Positions 1-8,081 of a DNA stretch of 64,000 nucleotides are shown piece by piece. This DNA is from JAHFTY01 sp964584785 (lineage in GTDB: Bacteria; Acidobacteriota; Terriglobia; 20CM-2-55-15), in contig CAZPBY010000019.1 of NCBI GenBank assembly GCA_964584785.1, forward strand, positions 37,149-101,148, read 5' to 3'. Below the pieces are notes generated by a model. It did no database searches and was not told the origin of the DNA. It worked only from the letters and a program-made list of their open reading frames with translations. The translations under genes and the position numbers were made by a program. Each line of letters begins with the position of its first letter. Position 1 is the first letter of the stretch.

Positions 1-328
1 AGTGATCGAGCGTGTGGACGAAACGCCGCACTTCGAGCACGGCTTCACGTATGGGTTTGCCCTGTTCCTGCGTGAGGATCCTGGCAAGCTCCTTCTCGCG
101 TTCCCTGACCCTGTGGCCCGCTTCGAACAGGATTTCGCCTCGACGCGCCGGCGGTGTTTTCGACCAGGACCTCAAGGCGGACTCCGCTGCGTCGATCGCT
201 CGATTCGTATCCTGCGCCGTTGCGGCAGCGGCACGATCGACGACTTCGCCCGTCGCCGGATTGCGGATCTCCGATGTGCCGCCGTCGGAGGCGTTGCACC
301 GTTCTCCTGCAATAATCATCTGAGCCAT
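1..328 (-). CDS. Aldehyde dehydrogenase, N-terminal part (runs off the window)
   Basis: An open frame starts with ATG at 328 and continues to the window edge without a stop, giving about 109 residues. It begins MAQMIIAGERCNASDGG and continues with NPATGEVVDRAAAAT, a run of AIDAAESALRSWS, and TQEQGKPIREA near residue 90. These are the standard opening motifs of the NAD(P)-dependent aldehyde dehydrogenase superfamily (PF00171), which oxidises aldehydes to acids through a catalytic Cys that would lie beyond the edge. It starts 5 bases after the stop of the interrupted aldehyde dehydrogenase upstream, so the two are probably co-transcribed. Substrate cannot be told. The match to the family is secure; the sub-family is not. 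Confidence 0.85.
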   Translation of the reverse strand, partial: MAQMIIAGERCNASDGGTSEIRNPATGEVVDRAAAATAQDTNRAIDAAESALRSWSKTPPARRGEILFEAGHRVREREKELARILTQEQGKPIREAVLEVRRFVHTLDH

Positions 329-332
329 ATCC

Positions 333-1769
333 TTACGGGGTCGCGATGACGACGCCTTTTGTCTCCAGGTAATACTCCAACGCTTCCGGACCATGCTCGC
401 GGCCGAAGCCGCTGTACTTCACGCCGCCGAAGGGCATTTCGTCGTAGCCGATGTGCAGCGAGTTGATCCACACATTGCCCGCCTCGATCCTCTCGGCCGC
501 GCGTCGAGCCTTGCCAAGGTCTTTGGTCCAGACGGAAGAGCCGAGGCCGTAATCGGAGCTGTTCGCTTTCGCAATACCTTCATCGAGATCCCTCACCTTG
601 AATACCGGCAACAGCGGGCCGAATGTCTCTTCCTTCACCGCACGTGCATCTTCCGGAACACCGGCAACCACGGTCGGCAAATAGAAGAAACCCTTCTCGA
701 ACTCCGCGCCTTCGGGACGCTTGCCGCCAATCAACACTTTGGCGCCGCGTTTCTTCGCGTCCTCCACCTGGGCCTCGATTTCGTCGCGCTGGACTTTGGT
801 GTGCATCGGACCGAGGCGAGTAGCTTTATCGAGACCGTTTCCTACCGTGAGCTTCTGAACCTTGCCGAGCAGCTTCTCGACGAATTGATCGTAGACACTT
901 TCGACAATGTACAGGCGCTTCACCGCGAGGCACGCCTGGCCGGGTTTGAGGAACAGTCAAAGGTAAGCGGCAGGCAGTGCCTTGCCCAGGTCGCCGACTT
1001 CGACGAAGGTCATCGGATCGATGCCGCCGAGCTCGAGAGTCACTCGGTTCATCTGCGAACCCGCGACCGACACCACGTGCTGGCCCGTTTTGCTCTCGCC
1101 GGTAAATGCGATACGGCGCACTTTCGGGTTTCGCAGTAATTCTTCGCCGACCACTCCACCCGGACCGGTGATCACGTTCAAAACGCCTTTCGGAAGGCCC
1201 GCCTGATTCAGGAGCTCGATGATGCGGATCGTCGTCAGAGGGGTTGTGGACGCGGGCTTGACGACAACGGTGCAGCCCGCCGCAAGCGCCGGACCGACCT
1301 TCGTGCCCATAAGCGTGATCGGAAAGTTCCACGGAACGATGGCGCCGCAAACGCCGACAGGCTGCTTCAGCACCATGCCGTACATCTTGTTATCGGGAAG
1401 CGGAACATAGGAGCCGCGGATCTTGGAGGCAAGTCCGGCGTAGAAGTTCATGCCGTGGAGAAAGTGTTCGATTTCACGCTGCGAATCGCCGACGGGTTTA
1501 CCCTGCTCCTTGGTGAGAAGAACCGACAGATCGGGAAGTTCCTTCCTGACGGCTTCGATTCCCTTGAGGATCAGCTGCGCTCTGGCCTCCGCCGGCGTGT
1601 CGGCCCACGCGGGGAACGCCGCAGCCGCCGCGTCGATGGCCGTGCGGGCATCGGCTTCATTGCCCTTCGGCGCGCTGTCGACCACGTCTCCCGTGGCGGG
1701 ATTGATCACGTCGTAACTTTGGCCGGAGCCGGCAGCAACCGATTCTCCACCGATGAACATTTTCGCCAT
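333..1769 (-). pseudogene. Aldehyde dehydrogenase interrupted by an in-frame TGA
   Basis: Two pieces in the same reading frame make one aldehyde dehydrogenase of about 478 codons. The N-terminal piece (ATG at 1769, preceded by GGAGG) has EQGKPVGDSQREIEHF, GVCGAIVPWNFPI and the NAD-site run PKVRRIAFTGESKTGQ, then ends at TGA 957-959. Nine codons later come GQAC with the catalytic Cys, VKRLYIVES, and the C-terminal motifs EETFGPLLPV, NVWINS and MPFGGVKYSGFGRE. From the family pattern I remember, the TGA falls where a Gly (GGA) is usual just before the FxNxGQxC motif, and nearby residues are also atypical, so a nonsense change or an assembly error is likely. The break removes the catalytic Cys from the first product. 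It heads an operon with a second aldehyde dehydrogenase and is divergent from the BoxR-like regulator. Confidence 0.85.
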
Positions 1770-1861
1770 GTTTGTATGCCTCCATCTCGCGTTGATGAAA
1801 CAAGTACTATATTGCGCATTGTGTGGCGCGTCAACATGCAGTATATTGCTCATCGACCGCT
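1770..1861. promoter_or_regulatory. Divergent promoter region with two direct repeats
   Basis: The 92-base gap between the divergent aldehyde dehydrogenase and BoxR-like genes holds a good leftward promoter (TTGACG at 1834-1829, 17-base spacer, TATAGT at 1811-1806) and a plausible rightward one (TTGTGT at 1819-1824, 17-base spacer, TATATT at 1842-1847). A 12-base direct repeat, TATATTGCNCAT, occurs at 1808-1819 and 1842-1853. One copy overlaps the leftward -10 and the other overlaps the rightward -10. This is what one expects of operators through which a single repressor controls both genes. That BoxR is the binder is inference. Confidence 0.6.
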
Positions 1862-2620
1862 ATGACCAGGCACCACAAGGAACCCGCCGCCCTGCTCTCC
1901 GAAATCGGATCACGGGTGCGCTCAAGGCGGTCGGCCATGGGCTGGACGTTGAAGGATGTCGCCGAACGTTCGGGCGTTTCGACGAGATTCCTTTCGGACC
2001 TGGAAAGCGGGAAAGGCAACATTTCGGTCGTTCGACTGGCCGACATCGCACGCTCGCTCGACGTTTCCCTGGCTTCATTGTTTCCCTCCGAAGACCGCGG
2101 CAGGCTTTCGAACACGATCGTCGCTCTCGTCGGTTTGCGCGGCGCGGGAAAGTCGACAATCGGTGTCGCGCTCGCCAAGCGTCTGGGCGTGCCGTTTATC
2201 GAACTGGACGCGGTGATCGAGAAGGAAGCGCATCTGTCGCTCGCCGAACTGTTCTCTATGCACGGCGAAGGATATTACAAACGCCTGGCATACGACGCTC
2301 TCCTGAAGATATTCGCGAAGGCGGAACGCGCTGTTGTCGCAGTCGGCGGGTCGGTCGTCACCGATCCCGAGACGTGGCAGCTCCTGAAGAGGCGGGCACA
2401 TACCGTATGGTTGAAGGCCACGCCGGAAGATCACTGGAAGCGCGTCCTCGGCCAGGGCGACACGCGCCCGATGGCCAACCGCAAGTCCGCCATGGCGGAA
2501 CTGCGGTCGATTCTGTCGATCCGCTCGCCGCTTTACGCGGAAGCCGCACAAACAATCGACACCAGCAACGTCCGCCTGAAGGAAGCCGTCCGCCTGATCG
2601 AGCGACACCACGCCTCTTAA
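1862..2620 (+). CDS. boxR: BoxR/BzdR-type transcriptional regulator (XRE HTH + shikimate-kinase-like domain)
   Basis: This 252-residue protein has an XRE-type helix-turn-helix at about residues 15-75 (TLKDVAERSGVSTRFLSDLE) followed by a P-loop domain of the shikimate kinase fold with Walker A GLRGAGKS at 91-98. The same two-part layout defines BzdR of Azoarcus and BoxR of aerobic benzoate degraders, repressors that release DNA when the C-terminal domain binds benzoyl-CoA. I chose ATG 1862 because the HTH begins close behind it; an upstream ATG at 1823 would run through the promoter. It is divergent from the aldehyde dehydrogenase operon and probably controls it and itself. No box or bzd catabolic genes are in the window, so the effector could be another aryl-CoA. 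Confidence 0.85.
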   Translation: MTRHHKEPAALLSEIGSRVRSRRSAMGWTLKDVAERSGVSTRFLSDLESGKGNISVVRLADIARSLDVSLASLFPSEDRGRLSNTIVALVGLRGAGKSTIGVALAKRLGVPFIELDAVIEKEAHLSLAELFSMHGEGYYKRLAYDALLKIFAKAERAVVAVGGSVVTDPETWQLLKRRAHTVWLKATPEDHWKRVLGQGDTRPMANRKSAMAELRSILSIRSPLYAEAAQTIDTSNVRLKEAVRLIERHHAS

Positions 2621-2637
2621 CAAATACATAGGAAAAA

Positions 2638-2795
2638 GGAATTTAGAAATCGCACGAGTCCCGCATTGCTAATCCGAAAACACAAATCTCAGATTGAACC
2701 GCCCGGCATCGCGAACTGGCAAATTCAATTTGAGATTTGTGTTTTCGGATAGTTTCGGATTGGCAATGCAGGACGCGTCCATTTTTCTAAATTCC
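2638..2795. repeat. Long inverted-repeat element, family R1 copy a
   Basis: The element is bounded by GGAATTTAGAAA at 2638 and its exact reverse complement ending at 2795. Between them are long imperfect complementary arms containing AATCCGAAAACACAAATCT on the left and its counterpart on the right, around an unrelated loop of about 25 bases. It shares termini and arm motifs with the copy at 23951-24105 and with a degraded copy near 49464-49578. No open frame is present. It lies between the BoxR-like gene and the padR promoter. Confidence 0.8.
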
Positions 2796-2813
2796 TTCAG
2801 ACTCAGTTGCGGC

Positions 2814-2842
2814 TTGACAAGGGCTCATCTCCGGAGTATCTG
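2814..2842 (+). promoter_or_regulatory. Sigma-70-type promoter of the padR operon
   Basis: TTGACA at 2814-2819 is followed after exactly 17 bases by TATCTG at 2837-2842, 36 bases before the PadR start. A ribosome-binding AGGAG precedes the ATG. The stretch between the -10 and the gene repeats TATCG twice and could hold the PadR operator, which is inference. Confidence 0.55.
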
Positions 2843-2878
2843 TATCGCATGACGTTATATCGACAAAGAGGATAGGAG

Positions 2879-3274
2879 ATGAAAAAACATCGAGCATCGA
2901 AGACGGCGGTAAAGGCGCCCGAAGAGTTCCTGCCGCTGTCGGCCCCGGTCCTGCACATCCTGCTTGCGCTTGCGGACGGCGAAGCGCATGGCTACGCGAT
3001 CATGCAGGATGTCGCACAACGAAGCGACGGCGTCGTCCGGCTCGGCCCCGGCACGCTCTATGGCGCGATTGGCCGCATGCTGGAAGACCGGCTCATCGAA
3101 GAATCGCAGGAACGGCCCGACCCTTCTCTGGACGACTCGCGCCGTCGTTATTACCGCCTCACCCCTTACGGCGGCGAGGTTCTCGCGGCCGAAACCAAGC
3201 GATTGGCCGTGCTGCTGCGGGCGGCGCGATCGAGCAAAGCCATCCGAAGCATGAAACCCGCCGAGGAGCGATGA
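2879..3274 (+). CDS. PadR-family transcriptional regulator
   Basis: This 131-residue protein carries the PadR winged-helix pattern: LSAPVLHILLALADGEAHGYAIMQDV at residues 20-45, then RLGPGTLYGAIGRMLEDRLIEES and RRYYRLTPYGGEVLAAE, which are the recognition helix and wing of the family. PadR proteins are usually ligand-released repressors of adjacent transporter genes. The ATG follows AGGAG. Its stop overlaps the next start (ATGA), so it leads an operon with a membrane protein, an ABC ATPase and a large permease, which it probably represses. The N-terminal 18 residues are basic and not part of the domain. Confidence 0.92.
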   Translation: MKKHRASKTAVKAPEEFLPLSAPVLHILLALADGEAHGYAIMQDVAQRSDGVVRLGPGTLYGAIGRMLEDRLIEESQERPDPSLDDSRRRYYRLTPYGGEVLAAETKRLAVLLRAARSSKAIRSMKPAEER

Positions 3275-3756
3275 TGCTGAAACGTGAACACATTCTGGAT
3301 TGCTCCACTCAGGTTTATTCATGGTTCTTATCGCTCTACCCCGACAGGTTTCGCGCACGATTCAGCGCGGAGATGCTGCAGATCTTTCGTGACTGCCTCG
3401 GCGATGAGCAGGGCGTTCATCTCTGTCGCTTCTGGATGCGAACGCTCAAGGATCTCGTGTTTTCCCTGACTCGCGAGTGGCGCCGGGAAACAGTCATCGG
3501 CGGCGGCGAGGTGGATTACACGGGGTTGGCGGACGCGTTCATGATCACGATCGTGGCCGGCACAAACCTGCTCGGATGGGGAGCCGCAGGATCGGTATTC
3601 GCGGTCCGATCGCTTGCATCGACGGGGCTTTTCAGGTCGTCGGCGAACGTGCTTCTGGGAGTGCTGACACTTCCGATGGCCGCGTTGATCGGTATTGCAT
3701 GCGCGTTGATTGTGGCCCGGCTCAGCCGCGTCGAATGCAATCGAATTACGGCATGA
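3271..3756 (+). CDS. Small membrane protein coupled to PadR
   Basis: This 161-residue protein starts at an ATG that overlaps the padR stop. Residues 10-35 read QVYSWFLSLYPDRFRARFSAEM, a LYPxxFRxxFxxEM signature that I recognise from proteins often found directly after PadR regulators in Acidobacteria. Two hydrophobic segments follow at about residues 90-115 and 125-150. The soluble N-terminus probably faces the cytoplasm. Its role is unknown; position suggests an accessory or assembly factor of the ABC exporter downstream. The start could also be the second ATG at 3274. Confidence 0.75.
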   Translation: MMLKREHILDCSTQVYSWFLSLYPDRFRARFSAEMLQIFRDCLGDEQGVHLCRFWMRTLKDLVFSLTREWRRETVIGGGEVDYTGLADAFMITIVAGTNLLGWGAAGSVFAVRSLASTGLFRSSANVLLGVLTLPMAALIGIACALIVARLSRVECNRITA

Positions 3757-3807
3757 GCGGAGCGAATGTGAGCCCGACAGGGCGAAACCATAAATAAAAG
3801 GACAGCG

Positions 3808-4575
3808 GTGCTCGTCGCGCGCGACCTCCGGAAGAATTATGGATCGTTAATCGCCGTTAACGCCGTCAGTTTTTCCATCGCCGCGGGAGAGATTCTCGGC
3901 TACATCGGTCCGAACGGCGCCGGCAAGAGCACAACTGTCAAGATGATTACCGGCCTGATCGAACCCACAGCCGGTGAAGTGCTGTTCGAAGGCCGTCCGA
4001 TCCGCGACGACCTCGCGAGCTACAAGCGGCAAATCGGTTACGTTCCGGAAGAGCCCAATCTTTATCCCTACCTGACGGGTCGCGAATACCTCGACATGGT
4101 CGGCGCGTTGCGCGCCATTCCGCAGAGAGTGCGGCTCGAAAAGATCGATGCACTGCTAAAACTGTTCTCGCTGCACCCGCAGCGTCATATCGCGTTGTCG
4201 TCGTACTCGAAGGGCATGCGGCAAAAAGTGCTGTTGATCTCGGGACTCCTGCACAACCCCAGCCTGATTGTTTTCGACGAGCCGTTATCCGGACTCGACG
4301 TCACGTCCGCTTTCATCTTCCGGAAGCTGATTGCCAGTCTCGCCAGGCAGGGCAAAGCGATCTTCTATTGCTCGCACGTTCTGGAAGTGGTCGAGAAACT
4401 CTGCACGCATCTTCTGATCTTGCGCAAAGGAGCCGTCGTCGCTCATGGACGGACCCGGGACGTTCTTGATCAGCTCAATAAACCCACACTGGAAGAAACG
4501 TTCGCTCAGCTCAATCCCGAATTGGATGCCGGCGCAATAGCGGCTGAAATCGTGGATGTCGTATGTACGACCTAG
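3808..4575 (+). CDS. ABC transporter ATP-binding protein
   Basis: This 255-residue ATPase subunit uses a GTG start at 3808 behind AAAAGGAC. Walker A GPNGAGKST is at residues 34-42, a Q-loop lies in YKRQIGYVPEEP, the signature is SSYSKGMRQK (a YSKGM variant of LSGGQ), Walker B is LIVFDEPLSGLD and the switch His is in FYCSH. This matches the exporter-type (CcmA/NatA-like) branch that pairs with separate membrane subunits. The next gene starts 13 bases before its stop, so the large membrane protein is almost certainly its partner. The cargo is unknown. Confidence 0.93.
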   Translation: MLVARDLRKNYGSLIAVNAVSFSIAAGEILGYIGPNGAGKSTTVKMITGLIEPTAGEVLFEGRPIRDDLASYKRQIGYVPEEPNLYPYLTGREYLDMVGALRAIPQRVRLEKIDALLKLFSLHPQRHIALSSYSKGMRQKVLLISGLLHNPSLIVFDEPLSGLDVTSAFIFRKLIASLARQGKAIFYCSHVLEVVEKLCTHLLILRKGAVVAHGRTRDVLDQLNKPTLEETFAQLNPELDAGAIAAEIVDVVCTT

Positions 4576-6263
4576 AAATACCCTTTCACCGTCTCGTTCA
4601 TCACTTCATCAAACGGATTTTTTACGGAGCCGGCGAGGGCGATGAACTGCAGTTCGGCATTCCCGCGCTGCTCGGAGTTCTTTCGACGCCGTCCGCTTTC
4701 GGCGCAATCGAGCTGATGAATAAATACTCGACGCTGTTCCTTTACTTGATGCGCCATCAATTCTTCGATGTTTATCGAGCGTCGGTGCCGGACGAATATT
4801 TTTTCATCGCGTATTCGATGGTCATTACCGGCGCGGTCGTCATTTTGAAATGGGACAGGCTGTTTCCCGATCGTCAGGACTTCGACAATCTGGCGGTTCT
4901 TCCCATTTCGACGCGGCAGATCTTTGGATCGAGCCTTCTGGCTCTGCTGTTTCTGGCGACGCTATTCGCCGTCGATATCAATTGGGCGGCCTGCGTTATC
5001 TTTCCCTTCGCCGTCACGAGCCGCTACGACACATTCGCGGCTTACAGCGAATTCTTCATCGCGCACACGTCCGCGGTCATTCTCGCGAGTTTCTTTGCAT
5101 GTTTCGCGCTCCTGTCGATCATGGGCCTGACGATCCTGTTGGCGCCTCAGCGGTATTTTCGAACCGCTTCGCTTCTGGTGCGAATCGTGTGCGCCGTGCT
5201 GTTGATCGCGATGCTCGCATCGGCGTTCAGCCTGCCCGGACGGCTGCTGAACGATACCGCGCCCGAGTGGGCCGCGTACCTTCCCGTGGTTTGGTTCCTG
5301 GACCTCCATCAATTTGTCGTGGGACGCGGTGCTCCTTTCTCCGGATCGGCGGTTTTTCCGATCGAAGCGACGTTTGCCGTTTTCGCCTTCTCGATGGTGG
5401 TCTACGCGCTGACGTACTACCGGCAATTCACCCGCATTCCGGAGCAGACCGCGGTCCGCCCACGCCGGCGCAAGGACGGCGCGTCACTGGTGAGGCGCGT
5501 TATCGATACTGCTCTCGTGCGATCGCCGTTCCAACGCGCGGCTTATCACTTTTCGCTGAAGACTGTGTTCCGTAGCGAGCGTCATTGCCTGCTGTTCGGC
5601 GCGGCCGCCGGCGCCGCGCTGTTCGTCTCCGCGCAGACTCTGACCGACGCGATGGCGGATCCCGTCAGAAGCGGTTTCGACAGCCGCCTGCTGTCGATTC
5701 CGCTGACTATGGCCTACTTCATTATTTGCAGCCTGCGCCTGTTGTATGACCTTCCCGCGGACCGCAACGCCAATTGGATATTCCGCACCACGGTCGATCG
5801 CGAGAAGCACGAGTCTCGTGCGGTCGGCATGAAGGTGATGCTGACGATGATCGTCCCGTGGCTCCTGGGTGTCGTCTTTCCGCTATCCGTCATGAACTGG
5901 GGCTGGCGGGCCGCATCCGTACACGTGGCATACGTACTGATCTGTTCGACGATACTCGCCGAGTTGTTGTTGATGGGCTTCCGCAAGATTCCATTTACGT
6001 GCTTGCATGTCATGAGCAAGGACCGGGTGCTCGTGATGGTGATCTTCTTCCTTGTCGGCTACTCGTTCTTCAGCCCGACGAACGCAATACTCGAAATCAC
6101 GGTGCTCGCACAACCGTTTCGCCTTGGCCTCGTCGCGGCGCTGTTGGGCACCCTGATGCTCGTGATTCGATCTCGCGAGCGCGAAATCCCGCCCACCGAC
6201 CGCACCCTGATTTTTGAGGACCGCCCGGAGGCTCAAATACAGGTCCTCGATATACCCCGATAA
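4563..6263 (+). CDS. Large polytopic membrane protein, likely ABC exporter permease
   Basis: This 566-residue protein overlaps the ATPase gene by 13 bases. About 12 hydrophobic segments are arranged in two halves, one from about residue 80 to 300 and one from about 345 to 550, joined by a basic loop (VRPRRRKDGASLVRR near 305). No ABC-2 signature is obvious, but size, topology and translational coupling argue that it is the membrane partner of the preceding ATPase. The two-half layout suggests a fused dimer. The C-terminal tail after the last helix is acidic and short. No enzymatic motif was seen. Confidence 0.75.
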   Translation: MYDLEIPFHRLVHHFIKRIFYGAGEGDELQFGIPALLGVLSTPSAFGAIELMNKYSTLFLYLMRHQFFDVYRASVPDEYFFIAYSMVITGAVVILKWDRLFPDRQDFDNLAVLPISTRQIFGSSLLALLFLATLFAVDINWAACVIFPFAVTSRYDTFAAYSEFFIAHTSAVILASFFACFALLSIMGLTILLAPQRYFRTASLLVRIVCAVLLIAMLASAFSLPGRLLNDTAPEWAAYLPVVWFLDLHQFVVGRGAPFSGSAVFPIEATFAVFAFSMVVYALTYYRQFTRIPEQTAVRPRRRKDGASLVRRVIDTALVRSPFQRAAYHFSLKTVFRSERHCLLFGAAAGAALFVSAQTLTDAMADPVRSGFDSRLLSIPLTMAYFIICSLRLLYDLPADRNANWIFRTTVDREKHESRAVGMKVMLTMIVPWLLGVVFPLSVMNWGWRAASVHVAYVLICSTILAELLLMGFRKIPFTCLHVMSKDRVLVMVIFFLVGYSFFSPTNAILEITVLAQPFRLGLVAALLGTLMLVIRSREREIPPTDRTLIFEDRPEAQIQVLDIPR

Positions 6264-6305
6264 AAAAGCGGCAAAAAGCTGGCGCCACCGGACGGTACAT
6301 TGGGC

Positions 6306-6341
6306 TTGACGAATGATTCAAACGAATGATTGCATCATTCG
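6306..6341 (+). promoter_or_regulatory. Promoter and palindromic operator of the TetR-led operon
   Basis: CGAATGAT at 6323-6330 and ATCATTCG at 6334-6341 form a perfect 8-base inverted repeat with a 3-base spacer, ending just before the chosen TetR start at 6343. A further CGAATGATT stands at 6310-6318. TTGACG at 6306-6311 is a plausible -35 element, which would put the palindrome on the -10 region. This is typical of an autoregulating TetR-family repressor. Confidence 0.65.
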
Positions 6342-6342
6342 T

Positions 6343-7029
6343 ATGACCGTCGATACCAAGCAACGGATCCTCGACGTTGCCGAGCAGCAATTCGCGGACT
6401 ACGGTTTCGCCGGAACGTCCCTCCGCCGGATCATCGCCGCCGCCGGAGTCAACCTGGCAGCGGTGCACTATCACTTCCACTCCAAAGAGGCTCTGCTCGA
6501 GGCGGTTCTCATGCGCCGCGTGGTGCCGCTGAACCAGGAGCGGCTTGCGCTTCTGGATGAGGTGGAAAGCAAGGCGCCGAAAAAGGCGGGTGCCGCCCTG
6601 GAGGACGTTCTTGCAGCCTTCATCGGTCCGCCCATGCGGTTGATCCTGAACCCGACCGGGGAAGGCAAAGTCTTCGGAAAGCTCATCGGCCGGCTTCATT
6701 CGGAGACCGGCGGTTTCTTCACCGAAATTGCGAAGCGGCATTTTGGTCCCACGTCGGAACGCTTCCGTGCCGCTTTGAAACAGGCGCTGCCCGGAGTTCC
6801 CCAGGATGAGCTTCACTGGCGCATTCATTTTTCGGTGGGCGCCATGGCCCATACGCTGAGTTGTTGGGATCAGCTCGAAGCGTTGTCGGGTGGACGCGTG
6901 CGGCCGTCGGGCGTCGAATCCGCGCTTCCCCTTTTGGTCGGCTTTATCGCGGCGGGTCTTCGTGCTCCGGCCGCCAACGGTTCAAAACAGCGCTCCACCA
7001 AGCGCTCTGCTCCAAAGAGGCGTTCATGA
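6343..7029 (+). CDS. TetR-family regulator, CecR-like
   Basis: This 228-residue protein has a TetR N-terminal DNA-binding domain: TKQRILDVAEQQFADYGFAGTSLRRI followed by AGVNLAAVHYHFHSKEALLEAVL. The C-terminal ligand domain with MRLILNP and SVGAMAHTLSCWDQ resembles CecR (YbiH). CecR in E. coli precedes the ybhG-F-S-R exporter genes, and here HlyD, ATPase and permease genes follow in the same order. I start at ATG 6343 because the DNA-binding domain begins there and the palindromic operator lies just upstream; an ATG at 6313 would place the operator inside the gene. The C-terminal tail is Lys/Arg/Ser rich. The stop overlaps the next start (ATGA). Confidence 0.88.
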   Translation: MTVDTKQRILDVAEQQFADYGFAGTSLRRIIAAAGVNLAAVHYHFHSKEALLEAVLMRRVVPLNQERLALLDEVESKAPKKAGAALEDVLAAFIGPPMRLILNPTGEGKVFGKLIGRLHSETGGFFTEIAKRHFGPTSERFRAALKQALPGVPQDELHWRIHFSVGAMAHTLSCWDQLEALSGGRVRPSGVESALPLLVGFIAAGLRAPAANGSKQRSTKRSAPKRRS

Positions 7030-8081
7030 AACGATTGCGCGCACTGGTCATCCTTATCGTTATTGCTGCCGGGGTTCGCTATTACGCGATGCGGCCCGGT
7101 CCGTCGGAATTGGTGCTGACCGGTATCGTTACGACCAACGACGTGATCGTCAGTCCACAAATCGGCGGACGCCTCCAAACACTGCTCGTCAATGAGGGAG
7201 AAACGGTGACGCGCGACCAGTTGATCGGCGTCATCGAGCCGGGGGAACTACAGGCCGACAGCGCGTATTACGCACACAGTGTCGAGGGTATGTCGTCGCA
7301 GGTTGCGCAAAGCGAAGCGGCGCTCCGCTATCAGGTGCGCCAGACGGAGGACGAGATTCAGCATGCGGAAGCGACGCTTGCCGCAGCAGTCGCTCAGCAG
7401 GCCGAAGCCGTCGCCGCGTTCGAGAGCGCTCGGATCAACCTCGACAGGACGCAGGCGCTGAGCAAGGAAGGTGTGGCGTCGGCCCAGCAGCTCGACATGG
7501 CCCGCACCGCGTACGATGCCGCCAAAGCGCACGTCGACGCGCTGAACAAACAGATCGAGGCGGAAAAAGCCGCAGTCGCCCTGGCTCGCGCCAACCTCGA
7601 ACAGGTCGGCGTGAAGCAGGGCCAACTCTCCGCGAACGTGCATCAGCGCGCCGCGGCGGCGGCGCAAAAAACGAAAGCGGATGTTCGGCTCGGATACACC
7701 GAGATCCGATCGCCGATCGCCGGCATCGTGGACGTTCGAGCCGCACGCGCCGGCGAGGTGGTGACGGCGGGGCAGCCCGTCATCACGCTGATCAATCCGG
7801 ACGACCTTTGGGTTCGCGCGGACGTGGAAGAAACCTATATCGATCGCGTTCGGATTGGAGATCATCTGCAGATCCGTCTGCCGTCCAGTCAGGAAAGGAC
7901 CGGCACCGTTTTCTATCGCGCGGCCGATGCAGGCTTCGCCACGCAGCGTGACGTCAGCCGGACGAAGCGCGACATCAAAACGTTTGAAGTTCGCCTTCGC
8001 CTCGACAACAGCGATCGGCGGCTGGCCGCGGGAATGACTGCTTATGTTCTGCTTCCCACGGCACAACAAAGTCATGATTGA
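7026..8081 (+). CDS. HlyD/MFP-family periplasmic adaptor, YbhG-like
   Basis: This 351-residue membrane-fusion protein has one N-terminal membrane anchor (about residues 4-20), a biotinyl/lipoyl half motif (VSPQIGGRLQTLLVNEGETV), a long Ala/Gln/Glu-rich coiled coil from about residue 85 to 220, the second lipoyl half (YTEIRSPIAGIVDVRAARAGEVV) and a beta-barrel domain (NPDDLWVRADVEE). It links an inner-membrane exporter to the outer envelope. The start overlaps the TetR stop and the ATPase start overlaps its own stop, so the order regulator, adaptor, ATPase, permease is one operon. Confidence 0.92.
   Translation: MKRLRALVILIVIAAGVRYYAMRPGPSELVLTGIVTTNDVIVSPQIGGRLQTLLVNEGETVTRDQLIGVIEPGELQADSAYYAHSVEGMSSQVAQSEAALRYQVRQTEDEIQHAEATLAAAVAQQAEAVAAFESARINLDRTQALSKEGVASAQQLDMARTAYDAAKAHVDALNKQIEAEKAAVALARANLEQVGVKQGQLSANVHQRAAAAAQKTKADVRLGYTEIRSPIAGIVDVRAARAGEVVTAGQPVITLINPDDLWVRADVEETYIDRVRIGDHLQIRLPSSQERTGTVFYRAADAGFATQRDVSRTKRDIKTFEVRLRLDNSDRRLAAGMTAYVLLPTAQQSHD

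Noticed and set aside
957..959. TGA in the aldehyde dehydrogenase read as selenocysteine
   Set aside because: The position corresponds to a structural Gly, not the catalytic Cys, and no bacterial SECIS-like hairpin follows the codon.
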